From: Rhodopirellula sp. SM50
Lineage (GTDB): Bacteria > Planctomycetota > Planctomycetia > Pirellulales > Pirellulaceae
DNA length: 64,000 bases
Direction of reading: 5' to 3'
NCBI RefSeq assembly: GCF_002289565.1
Contig: NZ_NTFY01000031.1
Coordinates: forward strand, 62,001 to 126,000
In this document: piece by piece, positions 52,738 to 60,787 of the stretch
How positions within the stretch are numbered: position 1 is the stretch's first letter
How the letters are laid out: every line of letters starts with the position of its first letter
Translations under genes and position numbers: made by a program
Notes under the pieces: generated by a model
Told to the model about the DNA's origin: nothing
Database searches by the model: none
What the model saw: the letters and a program-made list of their open reading frames with translations, nothing else

Positions 52738-54615
52738 TCACGGGCCGACCGGGTCCGACAAACCGATGTCGATCGGTTCGGCCTGGTTTTCGAAGGCCTG
52801 GTCCCACGGGATTTCGAAGCATTCACAGGTGTTGGTCGAGCTTTGTATCTGCCGCACGTGGTCTGGTTTCTGATGTTTGAAATGATCGATCTGTTTCGCC
52901 CGCGCGTCCAGCTCGGCCCGCAAGGGTTCAATCCCAAAGGGAACCGGGTCCGTCGGCGTTTGATTGATTTGTCCTTGAAGGATTTGATTGACGCAGTGCT
53001 CGCGAGCGGTTCCGATACTTTGGTCGAGGATGATTTGTGGCGTGATGAAGACCAGCAATTCGCTTTCACGCGTGGTGGCCGAACGGTGCCGAAAGAGTTT
53101 TCCGATGTAGGGGATCTGGCCAAATCCGGGGATCGAGCTGCGTTCTGCAATCCGGGTGCGTTGCCGCAGGCCGCCCAACACGATCGTTTGATTGTTGGCC
53201 ACTCGAACGGTGGTTGTCGTCTCGCGTCGGTCGATGATCGGTGCGTTGTCCGGTTCGCTGAATCCGGTCAACAAACTGAAACGCGGATTGACGACCAACG
53301 CGATCGTGTCATCGTCGGCAATGTGCGGGACCACGTTCAACGTCACGCCGGCCTCGCGGAATTCAGTCGTGCCGATCGTGCCTCCCTCCAGGCCTTGCGT
53401 CAATTGTTGATAGGGCACCTCGGTCACAATTTGAATTACCGCCTTCTCGTGATTCATCACGACGACGTTCGGATCGGCGAGCAATCGAGAATCGCCGGCG
53501 GTGTCGAGCGCTTGAATGATCGACTGGATGTTCATGTAGCGATTGAGGCTGGTCAGGGTGACCACGCCGTTTGCTCCCGTGGCCAGCGGCGACGTGACGG
53601 CATTGACCGCAATCGATTGCGCCGCGGCGCCGGTCGCGGCGGAGATGGACGCACTGTTGACGCCGGAATTCCAGTTCACCCCCAGTCGCTCCAGGTCATC
53701 GGTGCTGCAGTCATAGATCAAAGCCCAGATCCTGACCTGGGGGCGCGGTTGATCCAACTCGACCAGCGCCAACGCGATCCGCTGGACATTGGCAGCCTTG
53801 TCGGCGACCACGACTTTGTTTTCAAGCACGACGGCCGTGGCCTGTCCGCTTTCGCTCAACAGCGGAGTGATCGCTTCGGTCAAAGTATCCGACGAGACGT
53901 ATTGAGTTTGAAAGACGCGGACGATGTCGCTGTCCGGGGAAGTCGATTCACCATCGATCACCCGCTGCTGAACGTTCGCCGCACGTTGCTCCTGGCGATA
54001 TCTCGCGGCCGCGGTCTCCAAGGATTCCAGGTGCCTTCGCACGGTGTCGATGCGCTCGGGATAATCGATCACGACGATCGAGTTGCTTGATTCGACACCA
54101 TGGGCTCGGCCCTCGGGCGAAAGCATCGATTCGATGGACGACAAGACGTCACCGGGAGTGCAGTGCACCAGGCCGATGACCTGGGTTTGAAAGAGAGGCA
54201 ATTGGTCGCCAAGACTCGCCAACGGTACGATCGCCAGACTGCCGCCGACGACGCGGTAGCCATACCCCCGCGTGATCAGCAGAGAATCCAAAATGTCATA
54301 AACGGCCGTGTCAGCGAACGACGCATTGACCGTTCCGGTGACTTCATTGCCAACGACAATGTTCAGCCCACTGACATCGCGAACGGCAAACAGGGCTTCC
54401 AGCAACGTGGCGTCGCGGAGGTCCAAACTGAAACGCTTGGACAGTTTTTGCTGGATCTCTGCCGAGATCTCCTTCTTGACAGACAGATCGGTCTGTGCGG
54501 AAGCCCCACCCATCAAACACAGAGACATCGCCAGCGCAAGCGCCGACGCCAATGGCCATCGCAATGCCTTGATCCGCCTTCGTTCGACTTGAACACACGT
54601 GGTGTGGGGATCCAA
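52738..54615 (-). CDS. Type II secretion/type IV pilus secretin (GspD/PilQ-like)
   Basis: The 625-residue outer-membrane secretin has a signal peptide ending about ASAQ (residue 41). Next come an STN/N0-like domain ('SLDLRDATLLEALFAVRDVSGLNIVVG'), N-domain repeats ('LVHCTPGDVLSSIESML', 'FQTQYVSSDTLTEAITPLL'), and the secretin core with 'RLLADPNVVVMNHEKAVIQ', 'FREAGVTLNVVPHIADDDTI', 'RRETTTTVRVANNQTIVLGG', 'PGFGQIPYIGKLFRHRS' and 'RESELLVFITPQII'. The start is TTG at 54615 with GGAGAGG about 5 bases upstream. It is the last gene of the operon. The extended C-terminal tail (about 80 residues) is unlike standard secretins. Confidence 0.93.
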   Translation of the reverse strand: MDPHTTCVQVERRRIKALRWPLASALALAMSLCLMGGASAQTDLSVKKEISAEIQQKLSKRFSLDLRDATLLEALFAVRDVSGLNIVVGNEVTGTVNASFADTAVYDILDSLLITRGYGYRVVGGSLAIVPLASLGDQLPLFQTQVIGLVHCTPGDVLSSIESMLSPEGRAHGVESSNSIVVIDYPERIDTVRRHLESLETAAARYRQEQRAANVQQRVIDGESTSPDSDIVRVFQTQYVSSDTLTEAITPLLSESGQATAVVLENKVVVADKAANVQRIALALVELDQPRPQVRIWALIYDCSTDDLERLGVNWNSGVNSASISAATGAAAQSIAVNAVTSPLATGANGVVTLTSLNRYMNIQSIIQALDTAGDSRLLADPNVVVMNHEKAVIQIVTEVPYQQLTQGLEGGTIGTTEFREAGVTLNVVPHIADDDTIALVVNPRFSLLTGFSEPDNAPIIDRRETTTTVRVANNQTIVLGGLRQRTRIAERSSIPGFGQIPYIGKLFRHRSATTRESELLVFITPQIILDQSIGTAREHCVNQILQGQINQTPTDPVPFGIEPLRAELDARAKQIDHFKHQKPDHVRQIQSSTNTCECFEIPWDQAFENQAEPIDIGLSDPVGP

Positions 54616-54690
54616 AATACCTCTCCGTGGAATAGTCCGGTCTGGTGCGAAAACACCGATCGGCGCGTTTGAGCATCCGTGCCCACCTGC

Positions 54691-55302
54691 TCAATCGAAC
54701 GTCTCGGCAAGGTTGAACAAAGAAATCTCAACGTCCAAGATCAAATGTCCGTCATTGCCCTCACGCTGCAAGGTCATGTTTGACGGTACGGCAAAACGGT
54801 CCAGTCGGGTCAGCGCGATTGTGAGTTTTGTAAGCTCTGCGAGAGTTCCGCCGACGGACAACGTCAGCGTTCGCGTCTCCAGCATAAAGTTCGTTTCTTC
54901 GGCGTCACGTGAGCCGTCTTCATCGAACGGATTGTCGTTGACATGCCAGGGGCGAATCACCGGGTGGCTCATCGTCAAACGCCTTACGCGACAGCCCATC
55001 TGTTGGGCCAGTTTCGTCACTCGCTCGCGGACTTGTGCGGCCGCGTCGCCGTCCAACATCTGGTTGCTAGCATTCGGCTTCGATTCGACTTCTTCGAGCT
55101 TGGCACGCAGCAGGTCCAGGTTGGACAATGAGTAGGAGATCTCGCGGAGTTCGGTGTTGTACCGCGCCACCTCGGTTCGGCTTCCGGTGTAGTGGTCCCA
55201 TGCGGGAATCACCAACAGCAAGCCCAGCACGACGGCGGTCGCCCACACGATGGTGCCGCGGCGCGGATGATCGAGAAACGCTTGGACGAATTGGTTATCC
55301 AC
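54691..55302 (-). CDS. PilO/GspM-like inner-membrane protein
   Basis: The 203-residue product is a bitopic protein with one N-terminal helix ('IVWATAVVLGLLLVIPAW'), a coiled-coil stalk ('YNTELREISYSLSNLDLLRAKLEEVES') and a ferredoxin-like beta-alpha-beta periplasmic domain, as in PilO or GspM. I chose the GTG at 55302 because GGAGG lies 8 bases upstream; an ATG at 55332 has no such site. It overlaps the stop of the PilM-PilN gene by 8 bases. It is predicted to bind PilN and connect the inner-membrane complex to the secretin. Confidence 0.75.
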   Translation of the reverse strand: MDNQFVQAFLDHPRRGTIVWATAVVLGLLLVIPAWDHYTGSRTEVARYNTELREISYSLSNLDLLRAKLEEVESKPNASNQMLDGDAAAQVRERVTKLAQQMGCRVRRLTMSHPVIRPWHVNDNPFDEDGSRDAEETNFMLETRTLTLSVGGTLAELTKLTIALTRLDRFAVPSNMTLQREGNDGHLILDVEISLFNLAETFD

Positions 55303-56917
55303 GATCAAGTCCTCCGTCGGTGGTCGATGCAACTCGGATGGACGATTCCGGTTGCTGCCGCGGCTGGACGATCGCCGAGACTTGGAATCGATATTGGGCG
55401 CCGACGCTATTCCGAGTGGCGCTGGTGGATTCGAGCGCCACGTGCGAAAACATCCCGCTCTGTTTCAGTCGATCGATATAGGTATAGACGGCTTCACCGG
55501 AGTAGCTGGCGCCGCTGATGCGGACCGTCTCATCATTTTCGATCCGCACGGATTCCAACCAGGATCCCTGGGGAAGGCTTCGTCCGGCTTTCAGGAACAC
55601 ATCGGCCCAATCGCGAGTCGGAATCCCGGCGGCCAGGGCGTCGACCTGTTCGGCTCGCTGCATCCGCCGCTGCAGGGTCAAGCGAATCTGGTTTCCCTGA
55701 GCGTTTTGCAGCGTCAGCGTCTCGATTTGCGCCTCGGTGCGGAGCGCCAAACGACGGGTGTGTTGGCCCATCAGGAACAGCGCCAGGGCGATCGATGCGG
55801 CCAGCGTGATGGGCCAGGTGTACTGGATCAGTGGAATCCATTGAACCCGACGTCCGGTACGCAAGGTGGACACCAAATCGTTGCTTTCTTCGGCAAACCG
55901 TGCGTCATTGTTCAGCCGTGCCAGCCCGATCGCTGCGATCGTGCCGGAGTCTTCCGAGATTTCGCCTTGGACCTGAAATCCTTCGCACAGCTCTTCCATC
56001 GGAAAACGTTGGCGACGCAGGATCGAAGGTTCATCCAGACTTTGATCCAGCGATTCGTGGTCGGAATGTCTTTGGGTCACAAACAACGTCGACAAGTCGG
56101 CCGACGCGGTGGGCAATTGAGCATGGATATAACGTCGCAAACACTTCAAGTGTCGCTGGACAATCGATCCATGGGTCACCGACGCCTCTGGAATCGCCGG
56201 ACGATAATCCAACAACAGCCGGCCTTGGTAGGAGATGCCAAGGTCGACGCGGCCCAATTCTTCGACCATAAACAAGACCGGCTCTTGGCTGTCTTTTTCA
56301 TAGGCGTGCAGGATTCGGCACAGGACCAACATGCTGTGTTCCAGATGGGCCAACCGCATCCCGGCCGACTGAACCGCCGCGGCGATCGCATCAACCATTT
56401 GCCGAATCGCGATCGTGACGCAGACACGTTTCCGTTTGGCGTCGATGCGATGGGTGCTCTGGCAGCTCACCTTGTTGCCCAATCCCATCCCGATGTAGCG
56501 TTGGGTCCGGTGCGTCAGTTCGCGAATTTCGTTGTCGACTTCTTCGTTGTCCCCGGCGACCACGCGGGTCACGCAGGGGTTGCCGCCCAGTCCGACCGTG
56601 ACGGCTTGTCCGCCGAGGTTGTATTTGGACGCCAGTTGGTTGAGTGCACCGGTGAGTGTGTTGTCACTCCAGTCACCGTGTCGCGGGCCACTGTCCGCGG
56701 GAAATGCGATTCGCTCGACGATCAGCTTCGATTCGCCGCCCGATTTTTCGACGACTGCGATCGCGATGCCCGACGGTGAGACATCCATGCCGACGGTTCG
56801 ACTGACACCTTTTCGCCGATCGCGACGGACACGCCGTCGCGGGGACTGTCGCCGTTCAACCGTTGCGGGTTCGCGATCAGCGGCCTTTAATAGATCGCTT
56901 TGCAGTTTGCTTGCCAT
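55295..56917 (-). CDS. PilM-PilN fusion protein
   Basis: The 540-residue product starts MASKLQSDLLKAADREPATV. Residues about 40-330 are actin-like (PilM type: 'TVGMDVSPSGIAIAVVEKSG', 'VTVGLGGNPCVTRVVAGDN', 'VLFMVEELGRVDLGISYQG', 'IAAIGLARLNN'). A transmembrane helix at about 389-405 (PITLAASIALALFLMG) is followed by a coiled coil and a PilN-like periplasmic domain (about 460-540). In most bacteria PilM and PilN are separate proteins that bind each other; here they are one chain. The ATG at 56917 is 10 bases after the upstream stop. Confidence 0.8.
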   Translation of the reverse strand: MASKLQSDLLKAADREPATVERRQSPRRRVRRDRRKGVSRTVGMDVSPSGIAIAVVEKSGGESKLIVERIAFPADSGPRHGDWSDNTLTGALNQLASKYNLGGQAVTVGLGGNPCVTRVVAGDNEEVDNEIRELTHRTQRYIGMGLGNKVSCQSTHRIDAKRKRVCVTIAIRQMVDAIAAAVQSAGMRLAHLEHSMLVLCRILHAYEKDSQEPVLFMVEELGRVDLGISYQGRLLLDYRPAIPEASVTHGSIVQRHLKCLRRYIHAQLPTASADLSTLFVTQRHSDHESLDQSLDEPSILRRQRFPMEELCEGFQVQGEISEDSGTIAAIGLARLNNDARFAEESNDLVSTLRTGRRVQWIPLIQYTWPITLAASIALALFLMGQHTRRLALRTEAQIETLTLQNAQGNQIRLTLQRRMQRAEQVDALAAGIPTRDWADVFLKAGRSLPQGSWLESVRIENDETVRISGASYSGEAVYTYIDRLKQSGMFSHVALESTSATRNSVGAQYRFQVSAIVQPRQQPESSIRVASTTDGGLDRG

Positions 56918-56927
56918 GGTCGCGTGT

Positions 56928-57314
56928 TTAACCTCCCTGTTTGACGGTGACGTGAAGTGTGCGCGTGAAGTTCCCCACGGTTCCGGTAGACAACAGATCC
57001 ACGGTACCGTCCGAACCATCGGTGACGGTCACCCGGTAGGTCCATCCGCTCCCGGCCGGAAACTCGGTACCCGGAATACCGCCCCGCCACGAGATGTCTT
57101 TTTCCAGCTGTGCGAATGCGTCATTCAGTCCCGCCTCGGCCAGGTAGCGGGCTTCATCCCACTGGCGTGTATTTCGCAGTGCCATGTAACGCATCATTTC
57201 GGCGTCCAGTGTCGCCACCGCCAACGTGCTGACCAGCGTCATCACAAAGATCGCCAGCAACAACGCGGCACCGCGTCGACCGGGAATCTGTCGTGGAAAG
57301 ATCGTTGCGTTCAT
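56928..57314 (-). CDS. PilX/GspK-like minor pilin subunit
   Basis: The 128-residue product has a class III-like N-terminus: RRGAALLLAIFVMTLVSTLA with G before A at the prepilin cleavage point, then 'MRYMALRNTRQWDEARYLAEAGLNDAFAQL'. The latter is the typical alpha-helical spine of PilX/GspK with the conserved 'A..LAEAG' motif. A beta-rich globular C-terminal domain ends at residue 128. It is shorter than GspK (about 300 residues), closer to PilX. It is predicted to be a tip pseudopilin needed to start pseudopilus assembly. Confidence 0.7.
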   Translation of the reverse strand: MNATIFPRQIPGRRGAALLLAIFVMTLVSTLAVATLDAEMMRYMALRNTRQWDEARYLAEAGLNDAFAQLEKDISWRGGIPGTEFPAGSGWTYRVTVTDGSDGTVDLLSTGTVGNFTRTLHVTVKQGG

Positions 57315-57333
57315 TGACTGGCCCTTTGTCGGT

Positions 57334-57882
57334 TTACCATGATCGGATCCACACCTTGGAATGCGTGGTCCGTTGTGCCACGGCAGATCTGGGCAAGGTC
57401 ACTGTCACCGAGACCTGGATGACATGAATGGCGTCGGGGTCATTGGTCGCGGTCACACCATCGGCGTCGAAGCCCGTAAAACTCAGGTCATCAATTTGTT
57501 GAGCGAGCATCGACTCCGACGGATTCGAAAAATCGCGAAACGTCACCACGCCCACCTGTCCGCTACGATTGGGGTACCACTGCCAGGTCGCGGTCCGGTC
57601 GTCCGGCATTTTCAACGTGATGGCGTTACCGTCGGCCGAGATCGATTCGACACCGACGGCTTCACGGGCCGCGCGAACAAAGTGCCGTGAGGTGGCGTGC
57701 ATCTGCTGCAGCACCGCATATTCGCTATCGATGGTTTCCCAGGATTGGCGGGCGGTACGCATCACCAGCGACAACCCGGTCATCACCCCGGCCAACATGC
57801 TGCCGGCAATGACCAGTTCCAACATGCTGACACCGCGGCGTCGCCGGTGCGCAATCGATAAGAACGGTTGTCTACGGATCAC
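57334..57882 (-). CDS. Prepilin-like protein (GspJ-like)
   Basis: The 182-residue product contains the prepilin peptidase site RRRRG|VSMLELVIAG with Glu at +5. The hydrophobic helix follows (VIAGSMLAGVMTGLSLVMRT), then a soluble domain. I propose the GTG at 57882 because it overlaps the upstream stop and places the cleavage site near the N-terminus; the longer in-frame reading to 58038 is antisense-like and would bury the site. GspJ is a minor pseudopilin of the tip complex; the assignment is from position and length. Confidence 0.7.
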   Translation of the reverse strand: MIRRQPFLSIAHRRRRGVSMLELVIAGSMLAGVMTGLSLVMRTARQSWETIDSEYAVLQQMHATSRHFVRAAREAVGVESISADGNAITLKMPDDRTATWQWYPNRSGQVGVVTFRDFSNPSESMLAQQIDDLSFTGFDADGVTATNDPDAIHVIQVSVTVTLPRSAVAQRTTHSKVWIRSW

Positions 57883-58315
57883 TGAACTCGCTCTGGTAGG
57901 CGAAAAGTTTTGCAATTTTGGTTGCCAGTCTGACGCGCTGCTCGTCTGCGTCGAGCGTGGCGTCGGCATCTTGGTCGTGCCAGACCGTGACATCGATCGT
58001 CGCCAACTCGCCGGGCCGTCCGCCGGCCGCGATCGCATCCGATTTCGAGACTTGGAACCACACGCCGGCCTGTCCGATGCTGCCGAAATGGCCGCGATGG
58101 GAATTCAGTTCCCAGTTCGCAGCCGTGTACGCCAACTCCTCTTCCAACTTGCTGGTGCACAAGGCCAGACGCGTTTCGGCCCGCTCCAGGTCTTCCGTGT
58201 TGGCGATCCGTGCGCGCGTCAATCTTAACGCCGGAACCAACGCAATCGTGATCACGATCGTGGCGGCAATCAGCTCCAGCATGGTTTGTCCCGACCGCGG
58301 GTTGCTTCTGTTCAT
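57872..58315 (-). CDS. Prepilin-like protein (GspI-like)
   Basis: The 147-residue product has a short N-terminus (MNRSNPRSG) and then the cleavage site G|QTMLELIAATIVITIALVP, with Glu at +5. A helix runs to 'TRARIANTEDLERAETRL', followed by a C-terminal beta domain with GHFGSIGQAGVWFQVSKSD. Length and location between GspH-like and GspJ-like genes suggest GspI. It overlaps the next gene by 11 bases and the previous by 4, indicating translational coupling. Confidence 0.75.
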   Translation of the reverse strand: MNRSNPRSGQTMLELIAATIVITIALVPALRLTRARIANTEDLERAETRLALCTSKLEEELAYTAANWELNSHRGHFGSIGQAGVWFQVSKSDAIAAGGRPGELATIDVTVWHDQDADATLDADEQRVRLATKIAKLFAYQSEFSDP

Positions 58316-58785
58316 GGCGAACCCTCTTGCGTTCGGATCATCCGAGTCAACGGTTCCACTTGGACCGCGAAGGATCGATTGGGACCCCGCAGTTGGGCCG
58401 CAAACGGTTGCGAGCCGACTCCTTCAAAGTCGAACCAGATTTCGCTTGCGGTGGCGGACAGGCGGACCCGTTCGGCGACGGGGTGGGGGCCTTCGACGGT
58501 CACCCGAGAGCCGTCTTGACGCCGCCCGATGACCGCCCAACTGGTCGCGGCCGCCGCGGGGCCTTGCATCACAACGCCGTGCGGATCACCCGTGCGAATC
58601 GCCGCGCGCTGTGCGTGTAGCATTGCCAAGGACAGCAACCTTGCTTCCGATCTCGCGCCCGTGTCGCCGAAGGTGTCACGCCCGAATCGCATCAATGCCG
58701 CGGTCGCGAACACTCCCAGCAGTGTGACGACAACCAGCAACTCGATCAGGCTGAGGCCACTTCGTAGACGTCGACGTGTCAACAC
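58312..58785 (-). CDS. Prepilin-like protein (GspH-like)
   Basis: The 157-residue product starts from a GTG at 58785 (MLTRRRLRSG). The cleavage site is G|LSLIELLVVVTLLGVFATAA, with Glu at +5. The globular part includes 'LLSLAMLHAQRAAIRTGDPHG' and 'GVVMQGPAAAATSWAVIG', which resembles GspH (FimT) minor pilins. It overlaps the GspI-like gene by 4 bases. Confidence 0.78.
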   Translation of the reverse strand: MLTRRRLRSGLSLIELLVVVTLLGVFATAALMRFGRDTFGDTGARSEARLLSLAMLHAQRAAIRTGDPHGVVMQGPAAAATSWAVIGRRQDGSRVTVEGPHPVAERVRLSATASEIWFDFEGVGSQPFAAQLRGPNRSFAVQVEPLTRMIRTQEGSP

Positions 58786-58808
58786 GGAATCATTGGGGTG
58801 CTCGAATG

Positions 58809-59135
58809 CTACTTGATCACACGGTGCGTTGTTGCATCGAGCTGATACGATGAATTGTCCACCGGGTTTTGCGGGATTCCTTCAGGGAAATACTGAATGT
58901 CCGCGGCAATGTCCGACAGATTCAACTGCGGGTAGCTTCCTTTTTCGAAGTACCAGCGTTCAACCGCAGCATTGATCTCGGCGATGTTTTGTTTGTTCAC
59001 TTCTTGTTGTGCGGCAAGTTTGGAACTGGAGATACGTGGCACAACGACGGCAGCGATCACTGCGAGGATTGTGACGACGGCCAACAGTTCCAGAAGCGAA
59101 AAACCGGATCGTTTGACGTTTCTTACTCGTTGCAT
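58809..59135 (-). CDS. Prepilin-like protein (GspG-like)
   Basis: The 108-residue product starts MQRVRNVKRSG|FSLLELL. The Glu at +5, the long helix AVVTILAVIAAVVVPRISSS and the conserved GspG-type end 'YPQLNLSDIAADIQYFPEGI' with 'PQNPVDNSSYQLD' are seen. It differs from classical GspG (about 140 residues) by being shorter. The longer frame from 59171 begins in the gap after the second GspG-like gene and is less likely. Confidence 0.78.
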   Translation of the reverse strand: MQRVRNVKRSGFSLLELLAVVTILAVIAAVVVPRISSSKLAAQQEVNKQNIAEINAAVERWYFEKGSYPQLNLSDIAADIQYFPEGIPQNPVDNSSYQLDATTHRVIK

Positions 59136-59283
59136 GATGTGCCCTACTTTCGAGGCTATCGGGGGGATCAAATGGCGAATTGAATCGATCGAGTCAATTT
59201 CGGTGGGTGTGAAGATCCTCGCTTTGGCGGACCTTCGCTGCTCAAAGGTAGGTCAAGGCATCCCGTCGGTTCCCTCCTTTGGC

Positions 59284-59628
59284 TCAGTGATGATGCCCGT
59301 TTACCCTCCCGGTTGATTCATCGATCGTGTATCGCGTTGAGTCCACCGGACATCGTGGCAGACCATCTGGAAAATAGCGGACATTCGAACCGATGTCCGA
59401 GAGGTCCCCCATCGGCCAGCGACCGGTTTCCCGTCGCCACAGCGAGACTTGCACCTCGATGACCGCCTTACGTAGCTGACAGCTACTGTCATTCGCCTGG
59501 CGCGCACCGCCGCTGATCCGCGGCACAATCGCGATTGCGATCACGCCCATGACCGCGAGCGCGGCGAGTAATTCGAGCAACGAAAGCCCGCTGCGTTTGG
59601 ACCGCCATGCTCCCGGTGATGTGGTCAC
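59284..59628 (-). CDS. Second prepilin-like protein (GspG-like)
   Basis: The 114-residue product starts from GTG at 59628 (MTTSPGAWRSKRSG|LSLLELL), overlapping the GspF stop by GTGA. It has the same architecture as the GspG-like protein at 58809: the helix AALAVMGVIAIAIVPRISGG and the end 'WPMGDLSDIGSNVRYFPDGL' then 'PRCPVDSTRYTIDESTGR'. Two similar small GspG-like pseudopilins in one operon suggest a duplication. Confidence 0.78.
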   Translation of the reverse strand: MTTSPGAWRSKRSGLSLLELLAALAVMGVIAIAIVPRISGGARQANDSSCQLRKAVIEVQVSLWRRETGRWPMGDLSDIGSNVRYFPDGLPRCPVDSTRYTIDESTGRVNGHHH

Positions 59629-60782
59629 TGATTCACCTTTCCGATCAAGTCAAACATGGGCAGGTAGACGGCCAGCAAGATGCCACCGACGGCGACCGCC
59701 AAAACGATGGTCAAAATGGGCTCAATCGCACCGACGATCGCATCGGTGCTGTCTTCGACGTCGCGTCGAAGGTGTTTTCGGATTTGATGCGTGACCGGAA
59801 CCAGGCGTCCTGTCCGTTCACCGACAATCACCAATTGATTCACGACCGCGGGAAATAGATCGCCCTCGCGCTCCAAGGACTGGCTGAACCGTTCGCCGCG
59901 CCGAATGGCGGTGTAGAGCCCGAGGATTTTTTCCCGGACATGGCGGTTGCCGATCGCACGCCCGGCCGGCGGCAACGCTTCGGCCAACGTAAATCCGCTT
60001 TCCATCAGGTTGCCCAACACATCGGCGAACTGCAGAATCGCCAGATTGCGAAACCATTCACCGACGATGGGAATGCGTATCAGATTGCGATCGATCCAGC
60101 GTCTCGATTGGGCGTTCTTGAACAACGTGATGATTGCGATCGCCAAGACGATCGATAACCCCAGCAGATGGAAGCCATAGACCTGAACGATTCCGCTGGC
60201 GTCGATCAGCAGTTGGGTGATCGCCGGAAGCGTGGCGCCGGCGTCTTCATACATCTCTTGAAAGGTAGGAATCACGCACAACAGCATGAAAATCACGCTG
60301 CCGGTACCCGCGACGACCAGGATCGCCGGATAGGCAAGCTTTTTGAGGATCATCTTGCGGTGCCCCGATGATCGCTCCAGTTGCTCGGTCACCCGAACCA
60401 ACGCTTGATCGAGTTTGCCGGAACGCTCTCCGACCTCAATCTGGCTGATCAACGTCGGGTTGAACGCGCTGGGAAACGTCTTCATCGCCGCCGACAACGA
60501 CTCGCCGCCTTTGAGCGCCCGTGAGATCGAGGCCAAAATATGATGGTACTTCTTCAGCGACCGATCACGCGACACGGTTTCCAAGGCGTGTGTCAATGAC
60601 ACGCCGTTTTGAACCAACGTCGTCAGGTTTCTTAAGAACAGAATCAGGTCTTTGCGTTTGAAGCGGCGCTCGGGATCGTTGCCGAACTTGATCTCGTGCA
60701 GTGTCTTCAACAACGCAAACGATTCGCTCTGGTCGCCACCCTTGACGGCACCTGCACCACCGCGGCTCGATGCGGTACTCAT
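59625..60782 (-). CDS. gspF: Type II secretion/type IV pilus inner-membrane platform protein (GspF/PilC-like)
   Basis: The 385-residue product has two T2SSF domains: the first about 45-165 ('FLRNLTTLVQNGVSLTHALET', 'GGESLSAAMKTFPSAFNPTL', 'EVGERSGKLDQALVRVTEQL'), and the second about 245-370 ('FADVLGNLMESGFTLAEALP', 'RRGERFSQSLEREGDLFP', 'QLVIVGERTGRL'). Transmembrane helices are at about 155-175, 200-225 and 355-380. It anchors the assembly ATPase to the membrane. The ATG at 60782 lies 5 bases after the GspE stop region. Confidence 0.94.
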   Translation of the reverse strand: MSTASSRGGAGAVKGGDQSESFALLKTLHEIKFGNDPERRFKRKDLILFLRNLTTLVQNGVSLTHALETVSRDRSLKKYHHILASISRALKGGESLSAAMKTFPSAFNPTLISQIEVGERSGKLDQALVRVTEQLERSSGHRKMILKKLAYPAILVVAGTGSVIFMLLCVIPTFQEMYEDAGATLPAITQLLIDASGIVQVYGFHLLGLSIVLAIAIITLFKNAQSRRWIDRNLIRIPIVGEWFRNLAILQFADVLGNLMESGFTLAEALPPAGRAIGNRHVREKILGLYTAIRRGERFSQSLEREGDLFPAVVNQLVIVGERTGRLVPVTHQIRKHLRRDVEDSTDAIVGAIEPILTIVLAVAVGGILLAVYLPMFDLIGKVNQ

Positions 60783-60787
60783 TGTGA

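Noticed and set aside
52843-54090. Long open frame on the plus strand inside the secretin gene
   Set aside because: It is antisense to a clear secretin with all family motifs; high GC and codon bias open this frame by chance.
55352-56779. Long open frame on the plus strand inside the PilM-PilN gene
   Set aside because: It is antisense to a gene with recognisable domains, and its product resembles no protein.
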